Origin: an uncultured Clostridia bacterium
Lineage (GTDB): Bacteria > Bacillota_A > Clostridia > Christensenellales > CAG-138
Assembly (NCBI GenBank): GCA_946623765.1
Contig: CAMORL010000079.1
Location: 1 to 7,472, forward strand
DNA length: 7,472 bases
Direction of reading: 5' to 3'
Below, one piece after another: positions 1 to 7,472 of this stretch. Within the stretch, counting starts at the first letter, position 1. The number at the start of each line of letters is the position of its first letter. A model generated the notes under the pieces. The model did not search any database. It was not told the origin of the DNA and worked only from the letters and a program-made list of their open reading frames with translations. The translations under genes were made by a program, and so were the position numbers.

Positions 1-453
1 CCGGAGCGTCCGACGCCGGCATTCGAACCGACGCGTCCGGCGCCTTCCGCAGCGGAGCAGCCGCTTTATTTCCGCGAGGAACCGGAATATGAACGGCAGG
101 AACCGGTCTATGAGCCGGAAACTCCGCCGCAATATGAGCCGATGTACGAGCGGGAGCCCGCTGTACCGCGGGAGAATCGGCCGCTGAGTCCGTGGGCGTA
201 TTTCGGTTACGGCATCCTGTTCGCAATCCCCGTGATCGGGTTCATCCTTCTGATCGTGTTCTCGTTTGCGGGACACAACGTCAACCGCAAGAACTTTGCA
301 CGGTCCTACTGGTGCAAACTGATCGTGATCGTTGCGATCCTGCTCATCCTGATCGTGCTGATTCTGCTGGGCGTTCTGAGAGCGCCGATCGAGAATGCAG
401 TCAGCTGGCTGCGCGATACCGGCTTGACAATGATCACGCGGATTTTTAATTGA
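1..453 (+). CDS. Small two-TM membrane protein with Pro/Glu/Tyr-rich N-terminal region (5' end outside window)
   Basis: The frame is open from base 1 to the TGA at 451-453, giving 150 C-terminal residues; the start lies left of the window. An internal ATG at 142 is not a likely start, because the same composition runs upstream of it and no Shine-Dalgarno sequence precedes it. Residues 1 to about 62 are rich in Pro, Glu and Tyr, with short repeats of the type EPxYE, so this part is probably disordered and cytoplasmic. A membrane segment follows at about residues 65-90 (WAYFGYGILFAIPVIGFILL), then a short basic loop (HNVNRKNFARSYWCK), then a second very hydrophobic segment at about residues 103-124. 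The C-terminus is a short amphipathic tail. From memory, similar C-terminal halves (PWAYFGY...VGFILLIVFSF...NRKNFARSYW) occur in clostridial proteins of unknown function whose N-terminus is often a zinc ribbon; whether this one has a zinc ribbon cannot be seen. Its function is unknown. Confidence 0.85.
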   Translation, partial: PERPTPAFEPTRPAPSAAEQPLYFREEPEYERQEPVYEPETPPQYEPMYEREPAVPRENRPLSPWAYFGYGILFAIPVIGFILLIVFSFAGHNVNRKNFARSYWCKLIVIVAILLILIVLILLGVLRAPIENAVSWLRDTGLTMITRIFN

Positions 454-497
454 GGACGAACCCCAAACAGACGGCATCGCGCGTCCGGAATAACAGT

Positions 498-539
498 AAG
501 AGCGTTCGGAAACACAAAACGGTTTCCGAACGCTCTTTT
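498..539 (+). terminator. Rho-independent terminator of the membrane protein gene
   Basis: A perfect 16-bp inverted repeat (left arm 498-513, right arm 522-537) encloses an 8-base loop and ends in TTTT at 536-539. It lies 44 bases past the stop codon at 453. The mirror side lacks a good T-run, so it should act mainly on rightward transcripts. Confidence 0.92.
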
Positions 540-701
540 CATGCGCGCTCGCCGCGAGCCGAACGCTGCTCAAAAAGAATACGCAATCGTCCGGATCGAC
601 GAACCGGCTGTGGATATAGGCAAACCCGCCGTCGTACACGATCATCACCCATTTGACTTTTTTCGGAAAACGACCGAACCCGCACGTTCGGTGCAGACAG
701 G
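540..701. other. Convergent intergenic gap between two facing terminators
   Basis: This stretch lies between the rightward terminator of the membrane protein gene and the leftward terminator of the protease gene. No gene with a ribosome binding site is visible on either strand. The minus strand reads openly through it in a coding-like frame (an ATG at 643-645 begins MIVYDGGFAYIHSRFVDPDD), but that frame has no Shine-Dalgarno sequence and runs on through the neighbouring terminator hairpin. I treat it as non-coding or as a gene remnant. Confidence 0.5.
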
Positions 702-736
702 AAAACAGCGCCGTGTCCGCAAGGGAAACGGCGCTG
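702..736 (-). terminator. Rho-independent terminator of the secreted protease gene
   Basis: Read on the minus strand, a perfect 9-bp GC-rich stem (arms 728-736 and 706-714, CAGCGCCGT paired with ACGGCGCTG) has a 13-base loop and is followed by TTTTCC (T-run 702-705). It begins 15 bases after the protease stop codon at 752-754. Confidence 0.88.
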
Positions 737-751
737 CGCGTTGTGTCCGGG

Positions 752-3700
752 TTATCCGATGACTGTCGTATAGATTGTGGTCTCCGTGGTGCCGGTGCTC
801 TTCCACAGGCAGATTTCGCTGTTCACGGTACGGCTGATCGCGAAGTAGTTCTTGGCGTTGAAGCCGAGATACGGAAGCGTCTTGCTTGCCGCGTTCGAGA
901 CGGTCGGCACGCCTGCGTCGATCGCAAACGACCAGCGGTCATAGTTCGCCGTATCGGTCTTGTAGCTGTAAAGATATCCGCCCCTGCTGGCAAGATATGT
1001 GCCGGTCGCCGCGTTCCGAACGGTGAACTTGCCGTTGTTTGCCGCAACGTTGAAGATATAATCGCTGTTCACGTTCGACAGCGTTTCGCCGTTCAGCGTC
1101 ATGCCGGTTTCGCTGAACGCCGCGGCGCCGCCTGCCGACACACTCTCGAGCTTCTTGGTTCCCGCTACGCCCTTCAGAGCGTACAGTTCGTTCGTCTTGC
1201 CGAAGGTGATGACATAGCTGCCCTCCCAGTCGGCAGGCGCTTCGGTTACCAGCGCGTAGACCGAAGCGTTGGTTTCGGTGTGCGAATACAGCGCAAGGAG
1301 CGTGACGTCCGCGGTTGCGGAATAGCTGCCGGTAAGGACTGTCGGCATCGTCGCGCTGTTGCTGACCGCGTCGGTGACCCAGCCGAGGAAGGTGTAGCCT
1401 GCGGGCGCGTCGGCGGTGGGCAGCGTAATGGATGCGCCTGCCTTGCAGTTCATTGCGGCGGGAGCCGCGACGCCTGCGGGCACGGAGAAGGTCACCGTGT
1501 AGCCGAGCGCTTCGGTGTAGCTGTCCTTAAAGCTGTAGCCGCAGACGGTGCAGGTGTGGGTCGTGTAGCCCTGTGCGGTTGCGGTCGGCGCAGTAACCAC
1601 GTCGGTGTAGGTGCAGTTCTCGGTCACGGTATCGCCGCATTCAGCGCAGGAATGGCTGTGCGTGCCGTCGTTGTTCGAGGTCCATTCGCCGTAGGTGTGC
1701 GTATGCGGCGCGACGGGGTCGGTGTTGTAATAGGTCACGCCTTCCGTTTCTTCCTTCCAGAACTGCGTCTTGTTGGTGGTGTAACCCGTGTTTACGACGA
1801 AGTAGCTGTTGGAACCCTTCACAAGATACGTGTAGTTCGTGCTCGCAACGTTTGCGACCTTCATGCAGATGTTATAGAGGTCGTACTCGATGTTCCAGTC
1901 GGAATAATCGGTCTGATACGCACCCATGTTATGGAGGTATGTCGATTGCGTGCCGATCCAGAAGCCGGTGGTCTCGTTCTTAATGGTATACGCGCTGCCG
2001 GACTTACCGATGTGGAACACGAACGTGTCGGGCACGTTGCGAAGGACGTCGCCGTCCAGCGTCATGCCGGTATTGGCATATGCGACGGATGCGCCGGAGG
2101 TGGCGTTTTCAATGCGCTGATCGGTTGTCGTGCTCTTCAGTGCGATGAGAGAAGTATCTTTATTGTATGTAATGACGTAGTTGCCGGTCCAGTCTGCCGC
2201 ATTGTCGTTTACAATGCGATAGATCAGGTTGCCGGTGCCTTCCAAGCGGGTGAACAGCGCGTACAGCGTTGCGTTTGCGGTGACGGTATATGCAGCGCCG
2301 GGCGCATAGAATTCGGGGGCGTCGGTGGTTTCCGCAACCGGAGCGGTGACCCAGCCGGCGAACGTCCAGTCGTCCGGCGTGTTGCTGACGGAAGCGGGAA
2401 GCGTGATCACATCGTGAATCTGCGCGCTGACGCTGCCGGCGTTCGTACCTGCGGAAACGTAGTTCACCGTAAAGGTGGGCTTCGGCGCGAAGATGACCTT
2501 GATGGTGCAGTCGCTTTCCGGCGCGACGTTGATGATGTTGCCGTTGATCGTTGCCGTTGCGCTGCCGCTCGTGACTTCATAACCGGATACATAGTAGCCG
2601 GCAGCCGGCGAAGCGGTGATCTTTGTACCGGAAACGGTTACGGTGCCCCATGCGTTGTTGTTGGAGACCGCGGTAACCGTGTAGGTCAGGTCGTTCGTGT
2701 ACGCCTTGATGCGATAGTCGCCGTTGTCCGGGCAGTCGGTCCAATTGCCGTTCGGCTCTTTATAATAGGAAGTGCTGCCGTGATTTGCGTGCACCCAGGA
2801 AGCCCAGGAAACGACGTCACTGTTGTTGAACGAGGCGTCGTACGGCGTATGCACGTAGTAGCCTTCGTCGTCCGCAACAGGAACATTCTGCGTTATGACA
2901 ACGGAGAAGGTGTCGCCTGCGGCAAGAGCAACCGGCGTGGAGAGATCGATCGTATAGTAGCCGGAGAAGGTCAGCGTGCCGGTTTCGGTCGCCATCAGCG
3001 TACCGGAGGACGGATTGCCGGTCGTCGGATTCTTGTAGACTTCAACGGTGTAGGAGAGCGCTTCGTCCCAGTTGCAGAACGCGACCGCTTCCAGAAGCTC
3101 GCTTCCCTTTGCGGTAAAGACGTTCGCAACCTTCGTGTTGTTCGCAAAGCCTACATAGTAGTCCGCGGAAGACGGCCAGCCCTTGCCGTAGCAAACGACG
3201 TTGCAGGTGCCGTCATACTGATAGTTGTGCGCGTAATTGTCGATGGGCTCCGCGTCATAGAAGTAGATGTATCCTTCGAGAACGGAGGTGTCCTCATAGG
3301 AAATGTACATGTAGCCCTGATTGAAGTAGCCCGTGCCCCAGCTGTTCTTGCAGAGCCATGCGCCGGTGCTCGACGGCTTATTCGGCTTGAAGTTGGAAAC
3401 CGCGATGGTGTCGTCCCAGCCGACCAGCGTGATCGCGTGGTTTGCCCACTTATGGGAGCTGCTTTCCTGCGAGGTCGTATCCTTCGTGCAGGTGTAGGTA
3501 TACGCGCTGCCGCTCTCATAGTAGCTGATGTTGCCCGCGCCGTACTTCATGATTGCGGCTTTGACCGCTTCGATGTCCGAGCCGGGGATCCATTCGGAAT
3601 TCTGTACGTGGGATACGTTGTACTGATATGCGTATTTGCTGTCGAGACCGGAACTTGCGACCGTACTCGCCTTGCTGTACGTAAGCGCGGACTGCGATTC

Positions 3701-4273
3701 ATCCGCCGCGCCTGCCCAGCGCTGCAGCGTGTAAGCGGACATTTCGCCGTTGCCGCCCTGATCGAGGCAGCCGTCGGAGCAAGACGACTTGTCGCCGGAA
3801 AGCAATCCCTCGGCGTCATATGCGCTGGTGTAGTTGAAGAAGCAGTGCTGCGTTTCGGAAAGGTTGAGGCTCGTCGTTGCGGCGGCGCCGGTGCCGACCG
3901 GAACGCCGAACTTGATCATGTAGCTCTCGACGCTTGCCATCGCTGCGTGCGCCCAGCAGGAACCGTACGGGTTCTGGTTCTTGACTGAGGTGACGTAGTT
4001 ATAGTTGCGGCTGTCATACTTGGAGGGCAGCGTGTCGCGGGTTGCAGTCTTGCCGGAAAGACGATAATACGTGTCCATATCGCCTGCGAGGTACGCGTCG
4101 GTGACGGCACGGGTGCCGTGCGCCGGAGACGGAATGTAGCCGTTTGGAATGGGCGGGTTCGCTTCACGGCGATCCTTGGTCCGACCTTCTGCAAGTGCAG
4201 CGGACGGGATCAGAGCAAGAACCATGATCACCGCCAGAAGAACGGCGAACAACTTTTTGGTCGTGTGCTTCAT
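752..4273 (-). CDS. Secreted multidomain papain-family (C1) cysteine protease
   Basis: The gene encodes 1173 residues. The ATG at 4271-4273 is preceded by AGAGGAG (4281-4287) at a 7-base spacing. Residues 1 to about 29 form a Sec signal peptide: a basic MKHTTKK start, a long hydrophobic core, and a likely cut after ALA. A short pro-region leads to the papain-like domain (about residues 80-340). Cys106 lies in GSCWAH with oxyanion Gln100, His279 in ANHAITLVGWDD, and Asn310 in CKNSWG, so the catalytic set is complete. Residues about 350-527 resemble the lectin-like domain that often follows such proteases. A divergent InlB-type repeat (about 530-597) comes next, then an InlB B-repeat-like segment (601-676), a module of about 160 residues (682-845), a Cys/His-rich segment (857-924), a second InlB-like segment (925-996) and a second copy of the 160-residue module (1003-1160). 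No LPXTG motif, SLH domain, dockerin or C-terminal membrane anchor is visible. It probably cleaves extracellular proteins or peptides; the substrate is unknown. It is transcribed alone, with its own promoter region and terminator. Confidence 0.93.
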   Translation of the reverse strand: MKHTTKKLFAVLLAVIMVLALIPSAALAEGRTKDRREANPPIPNGYIPSPAHGTRAVTDAYLAGDMDTYYRLSGKTATRDTLPSKYDSRNYNYVTSVKNQNPYGSCWAHAAMASVESYMIKFGVPVGTGAAATTSLNLSETQHCFFNYTSAYDAEGLLSGDKSSCSDGCLDQGGNGEMSAYTLQRWAGAADESQSALTYSKASTVASSGLDSKYAYQYNVSHVQNSEWIPGSDIEAVKAAIMKYGAGNISYYESGSAYTYTCTKDTTSQESSSHKWANHAITLVGWDDTIAVSNFKPNKPSSTGAWLCKNSWGTGYFNQGYMYISYEDTSVLEGYIYFYDAEPIDNYAHNYQYDGTCNVVCYGKGWPSSADYYVGFANNTKVANVFTAKGSELLEAVAFCNWDEALSYTVEVYKNPTTGNPSSGTLMATETGTLTFSGYYTIDLSTPVALAAGDTFSVVITQNVPVADDEGYYVHTPYDASFNNSDVVSWASWVHANHGSTSYYKEPNGNWTDCPDNGDYRIKAYTNDLTYTVTAVSNNNAWGTVTVSGTKITASPAAGYYVSGYEVTSGSATATINGNIINVAPESDCTIKVIFAPKPTFTVNYVSAGTNAGSVSAQIHDVITLPASVSNTPDDWTFAGWVTAPVAETTDAPEFYAPGAAYTVTANATLYALFTRLEGTGNLIYRIVNDNAADWTGNYVITYNKDTSLIALKSTTTDQRIENATSGASVAYANTGMTLDGDVLRNVPDTFVFHIGKSGSAYTIKNETTGFWIGTQSTYLHNMGAYQTDYSDWNIEYDLYNICMKVANVASTNYTYLVKGSNSYFVVNTGYTTNKTQFWKEETEGVTYYNTDPVAPHTHTYGEWTSNNDGTHSHSCAECGDTVTENCTYTDVVTAPTATAQGYTTHTCTVCGYSFKDSYTEALGYTVTFSVPAGVAAPAAMNCKAGASITLPTADAPAGYTFLGWVTDAVSNSATMPTVLTGSYSATADVTLLALYSHTETNASVYALVTEAPADWEGSYVITFGKTNELYALKGVAGTKKLESVSAGGAAAFSETGMTLNGETLSNVNSDYIFNVAANNGKFTVRNAATGTYLASRGGYLYSYKTDTANYDRWSFAIDAGVPTVSNAASKTLPYLGFNAKNYFAISRTVNSEICLWKSTGTTETTIYTTVIG
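794..1267 (-). repeat. Second copy of duplicated ~160-residue module in the protease
   Basis: This encodes residues about 1003-1160. It aligns by eye with residues 682-845 through shared landmarks: ADWxGxYVIT, ALK, GMTLxGxxLxNV, an aromatic-rich F segment, TG, a later W, and a final W near the end (FWK in the first copy, LWK here). The similarity is at protein level and clearly diverged, so the duplication is old. I do not recognise a named domain. Confidence 0.7.
1502..1705 (-). other. Cys/His-rich (possible zinc-binding) module within the protease
   Basis: Encodes residues 857-924. It contains HTHTYGEW, then HSHSCAECG (His872, His874, Cys876, Cys879), Cys887, and finally HTCTVCG (His906, Cys908, Cys911). 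The two CxxC pairs with flanking histidines suggest a metal-binding knuckle. From memory, modules of this HxHxY...CxxC...HTCxxCG type recur in surface proteins of gut Clostridia. Metal binding is an inference. Confidence 0.65.
1739..2230 (-). repeat. First copy of duplicated ~160-residue module in the protease
   Basis: Encodes residues 682-845. It is the partner of the module at 794-1267. Each copy directly follows an InlB-like segment that ends in LYALF or LLALY, so the duplicated unit is probably InlB segment plus module, with the Cys/His segment between the two units. Confidence 0.7.
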
Positions 4274-4300
4274 GAAAAATCTCCTCTATCCTTTGGATTT

Positions 4301-4315
4301 GGTACGAAAAGTACC
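4301..4315 (-). promoter_or_regulatory. Small hairpin in the 5' leader of the protease mRNA
   Basis: GGTAC and GTACC form a perfect 5-bp stem around a 5-base loop, 13 bases upstream of the Shine-Dalgarno sequence. It lies just inside the predicted transcript start (about 4323). It could stabilise the 5' end or be chance. An overlapping CGAAA/TTTCG pairing is also possible. Confidence 0.35.
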
Positions 4316-4329
4316 GTTTCGACCTTATT

Positions 4330-4358
4330 ATCATACCATATCCTGCATAAAAAATCTA
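4330..4358 (-). promoter_or_regulatory. Probable promoter of the protease gene (extended -10)
   Basis: On the minus strand, TATGAT (4330-4335) is preceded by TGG (4336-4338), which makes an extended -10 element. The hexamer at a 17-base spacing (4353-4358) reads TAGATT, a weak match to the -35 consensus. The region is markedly AT-rich compared with its surroundings. The predicted start near 4323 gives a leader of about 50 bases. No start site has been observed; this is read from the sequence only. Confidence 0.55.
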
Positions 4359-4372
4359 TATCAATTGATATA
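4357..4372. repeat. Perfect 16-bp palindrome, candidate operator
   Basis: TATATCAATTGATATA is identical to its own reverse complement. It overlaps the expected -35 region of the protease promoter, a position where a dimeric regulator could block or assist RNA polymerase. AT-rich palindromes can arise by chance and no regulator gene is nearby, so the operator role is an inference. Confidence 0.45.
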
Positions 4373-4443
4373 ATTTCTTCGACAATCTGACAGCTTCCGC
4401 TGCGTTTGTTTCGATCAATCGTCCGACGCCGCCCTGTTTGCAC

Positions 4444-4480
4444 AAAAAACGGAGAACCGCCGTATCGGTGCGGTTCTCCG
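4444..4480 (-). terminator. Rho-independent terminator of the gcvPB-lplA-lpdA operon
   Basis: On the minus strand a perfect 11-bp stem (arms 4470-4480 and 4450-4460, CGGAGAACCGC with its complement) encloses a 9-base loop and is followed by six T residues (4444-4449). It begins 25 bases after the lpdA stop codon. It separates the operon from the protease promoter. Confidence 0.95.
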
Positions 4481-4505
4481 AATGTGTATCGTATGGAAAA
4501 ACGGG

Positions 4506-5870
<1,365 letters not shown>

Positions 5871-5871
5871 A

Positions 5872-6846
5872 TCAAATCTCCTGTTCCGTCAGCATTTGGA
5901 TGATGTCCCGCGCATGCGGGGGATTTTGTGTTTCGATGCGCCCGAGAAGGGCGGAAAGGGAAAAGGGGGAGCCGATGAACGCGGTCCGGAGCTTCGGCGC
6001 GGTTTCGGGATCCATGTCGTCCGTATACACGCGCGCGTCCGTAATCACGCCCCGGTCGATAAAGAGCTGCAGCTCGATCCCGCCCCAGGGGAACCGCCGT
6101 TCGCACCGGAACGAGAACGGCAGCTTTTGTCCGAAAAGCCACGCGTCGCCGGCGTAATGCGCGGACAGGGTTTCGATCCGCGCCTCGTCAAGGACGGGCG
6201 GTGCGGACAGCGGAAGTCCGAAGGTTTCCGAAAACGCCTGCGTCATTGCAGCTTTCAGCATGTCCACGGTGATCGCGGGGTTCAGCTCTTTGAGGTTCAC
6301 GACGCGCGAACGCACGCTTTCGACGCCTTTCGCTTCGAGCTTTGCCTTGCTCGGGCTCAGGTACCGGCTCATCGCTTCGCCGTCGGTGTCGACAAGCAGC
6401 GTGCCGTGGTGGTACGCGCGCCCCTCGTGGTGATAAAAAGCGTTGCCGGAACACTTTCGCCCGTCCGCAAGGATGTCGTTTCGTCCGGAAATCTCCGTCT
6501 CGATTCCGCAAAGGGCACACGCCCTTTGAATCACGGAAAGCTGGCGCATGAGGTCGTAGTCCTCTTCGCGCATCAGAAACGTGAAGTTCAGGTTTCCGAG
6601 ATCGTGATAGACCGCGCCGCCGCCGGAAAGACGTCTTGCGAGCTTGCCGCCGTCACGGAAAAGCGCGGTCGTGCGGCATTCCGCCCATGCGTTCTGGTTC
6701 CTGCCGATCACAACCGTGCGCTCGTTTTGCCACAGATAAAGAAGGCAGCACCCGCCTTCAACGGTTTCCAGCAGGTGCTGCTCGATGGCAAGATTGCGAT
6801 GGGGATCGACCCCGCCGCAGATTCGGACCGCAATCCGGTCGATCAT
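5872..6846 (-). CDS. lplA: Lipoate-protein ligase
   Basis: The 324-residue protein activates lipoate with ATP and transfers it to a lysine of lipoyl-domain proteins, here most likely GcvH. Family motifs are clear: WQNERTVVIGRNQNAWAEC near the N-terminus, RRLSGGGAVYHDLGNLNFTF (lipoate and ATP-binding loop), GRNDILADGRKCSGNAF with the active-site Lys of the GRK segment, and HHGTLLVDTD. The C-terminal accessory domain (about residues 235-324) is present, and the length fits bacterial LplA (about 330). I chose the ATG at 6844-6846. It overlaps the gcvPB stop as ATGA, and the family similarity begins there (MIDRIAV). A longer frame starting at 6990 only translates the overlapping gcvPB sequence out of frame. 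No clear Shine-Dalgarno sequence precedes the start, so translation probably depends on coupling to gcvPB. Confidence 0.94.
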   Translation of the reverse strand: MIDRIAVRICGGVDPHRNLAIEQHLLETVEGGCCLLYLWQNERTVVIGRNQNAWAECRTTALFRDGGKLARRLSGGGAVYHDLGNLNFTFLMREEDYDLMRQLSVIQRACALCGIETEISGRNDILADGRKCSGNAFYHHEGRAYHHGTLLVDTDGEAMSRYLSPSKAKLEAKGVESVRSRVVNLKELNPAITVDMLKAAMTQAFSETFGLPLSAPPVLDEARIETLSAHYAGDAWLFGQKLPFSFRCERRFPWGGIELQLFIDRGVITDARVYTDDMDPETAPKLRTAFIGSPFSLSALLGRIETQNPPHARDIIQMLTEQEI

Positions 6847-7472
6847 GCAAAGGTGTAGCGCACGATCGGATTGCGTGCTGCCTTGACTTCGTCCGGACGG
6901 CCGATCGGGGTATGATGCGGCGCGTTGTGCATGAATTCCGGATCGGTTTTGCCGAGCTCGTAGAGCTTGCGGAACACGTCCGCCGCCCAATCGAGCGTTT
7001 CAATGCTTTCCGTTTCGGTCGGCTCGAGCATCAGCGCTTCGTGCACGATCAGCGGGAAGTACATTGTCGGGGGATGCATGCCGTAATCGATCAGCGACTT
7101 CGCAACGTCGAGCGCGGAAACGCCGGTCTCCTTTTCGTAGCCCGAAAGATCGAGCACGAATTCGTGCATGCAGATGCGGTCAAACGCGGGCGTGAACGTG
7201 CCCTTGATCTTCTGCATCAGATAGTTGGCGTTCAGAACCGCGTTGGTTGCCGCTTCCGGAATGCCTTCGCGGCCGAGCGTCATCACATAAGCGAGCGCGC
7301 GGACACAGACGAGGAAGTTGCCCATGAAGCCGCGGACCTGAAGGCTGCCGGGCTGTTCCATCAGTACGGAGTGCGGCAAAAACGGCTTCAGGAATTCCTT
7401 GCAGCCGACCGCGCCTGCGCCGGGACCGCCGCCGCCGTGCGGGGTGGCGAACGTCTTGTGCAGGTTCAGATG
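6843..7472 (-). CDS. gcvPB: Glycine dehydrogenase (decarboxylating) subunit 2, C-terminal part (5' end outside window)
   Basis: The frame is open from the right edge to the TGA at 6843-6845, giving 209 C-terminal residues of a protein usually near 480-490 residues long. GcvPB is the PLP-carrying half of the two-subunit P-protein. It decarboxylates glycine and passes the aminomethyl group to lipoylated GcvH. At the very edge the sequence reads HLNLHKTFATPHGGGGPG, the PLP-binding lysine motif of this family. Further family landmarks are MGNFLVCVRALAYV, DYGMHPPTMYFP and the C-terminal EPTETES. An ATG at 7377-7379 is internal and not a start, since conserved sequence continues upstream of it. GcvPA, GcvT and GcvH genes may lie further right, as in other Firmicutes, but cannot be seen. 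Confidence 0.95.
   Translation of the reverse strand, partial: HLNLHKTFATPHGGGGPGAGAVGCKEFLKPFLPHSVLMEQPGSLQVRGFMGNFLVCVRALAYVMTLGREGIPEAATNAVLNANYLMQKIKGTFTPAFDRICMHEFVLDLSGYEKETGVSALDVAKSLIDYGMHPPTMYFPLIVHEALMLEPTETESIETLDWAADVFRKLYELGKTDPEFMHNAPHHTPIGRPDEVKAARNPIVRYTFA

Noticed and set aside
653..3988. A 1111-codon open frame on the plus strand, antisense to the protease gene
   Set aside because: It shares the codon register of the protease gene and stays open because that gene rarely uses TTA, CTA or TCA codons. Its product is Arg/Val/Gly-rich without domain logic, while the minus-strand frame has a signal peptide, RBS and complete catalytic motifs.
6847..6990. A longer N-terminus for lplA starting at 6990
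   Set aside because: The extra 48 residues only read the gcvPB coding sequence in another frame and do not resemble LplA; the ATGA overlap at 6843-6846 is the normal operon arrangement.

Overview
The window looks like chromosomal DNA from a moderately GC-rich member of the Clostridia (Firmicutes), probably a gut or other anaerobic lineage. The reasons are strong AGGAG-type ribosome binding sites, GC-rich third codon positions, the gcvPB-lplA-lpdA gene order, and a secreted papain-like protease carrying InlB-type repeats. The lineage is an inference from gene style; no rRNA or other marker gene is present.

Layout from left to right. (1) At 1-453 (+) lies the 3' end of a gene for a small membrane protein. 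It has a proline/glutamate/tyrosine-rich N-terminal part and two membrane segments, and a strong terminator follows it. (2) A convergent gap of about 160 bases sits between two facing terminators. (3) At 752-4273 (-) is one large gene for a 1173-residue secreted cysteine protease. It has a papain fold with Cys106, His279 and Asn310, a lectin-like domain, InlB-type repeats, a Cys/His-rich module and two related copies of a module of about 160 residues. Its promoter region (about 4300-4372) is AT-rich and holds a perfect 16-bp palindrome. (4) A strong terminator at 4444-4480 (-) separates the protease from the operon to its right. (5) From 4506 to the right edge (-) lies a tight operon, transcribed gcvPB, lplA, lpdA, whose upstream part is outside the window.

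The operon genes work together. GcvPB is the PLP-binding half of glycine decarboxylase (P-protein). LplA attaches lipoate, most likely to the H-protein. LpdA reoxidises the dihydrolipoyl arm of the H-protein and passes electrons to NAD+. The genes are joined by a 4-base ATGA overlap and a 1-base gap, as expected for translational coupling. The protease is a separate transcription unit and has no visible link to glycine metabolism.

I saw no RNA genes, insertion sequences, CRISPR arrays or phage genes. The most interesting part is the downstream architecture of the protease and its promoter-proximal palindrome. I found no convincing evidence of an undescribed multi-gene system.
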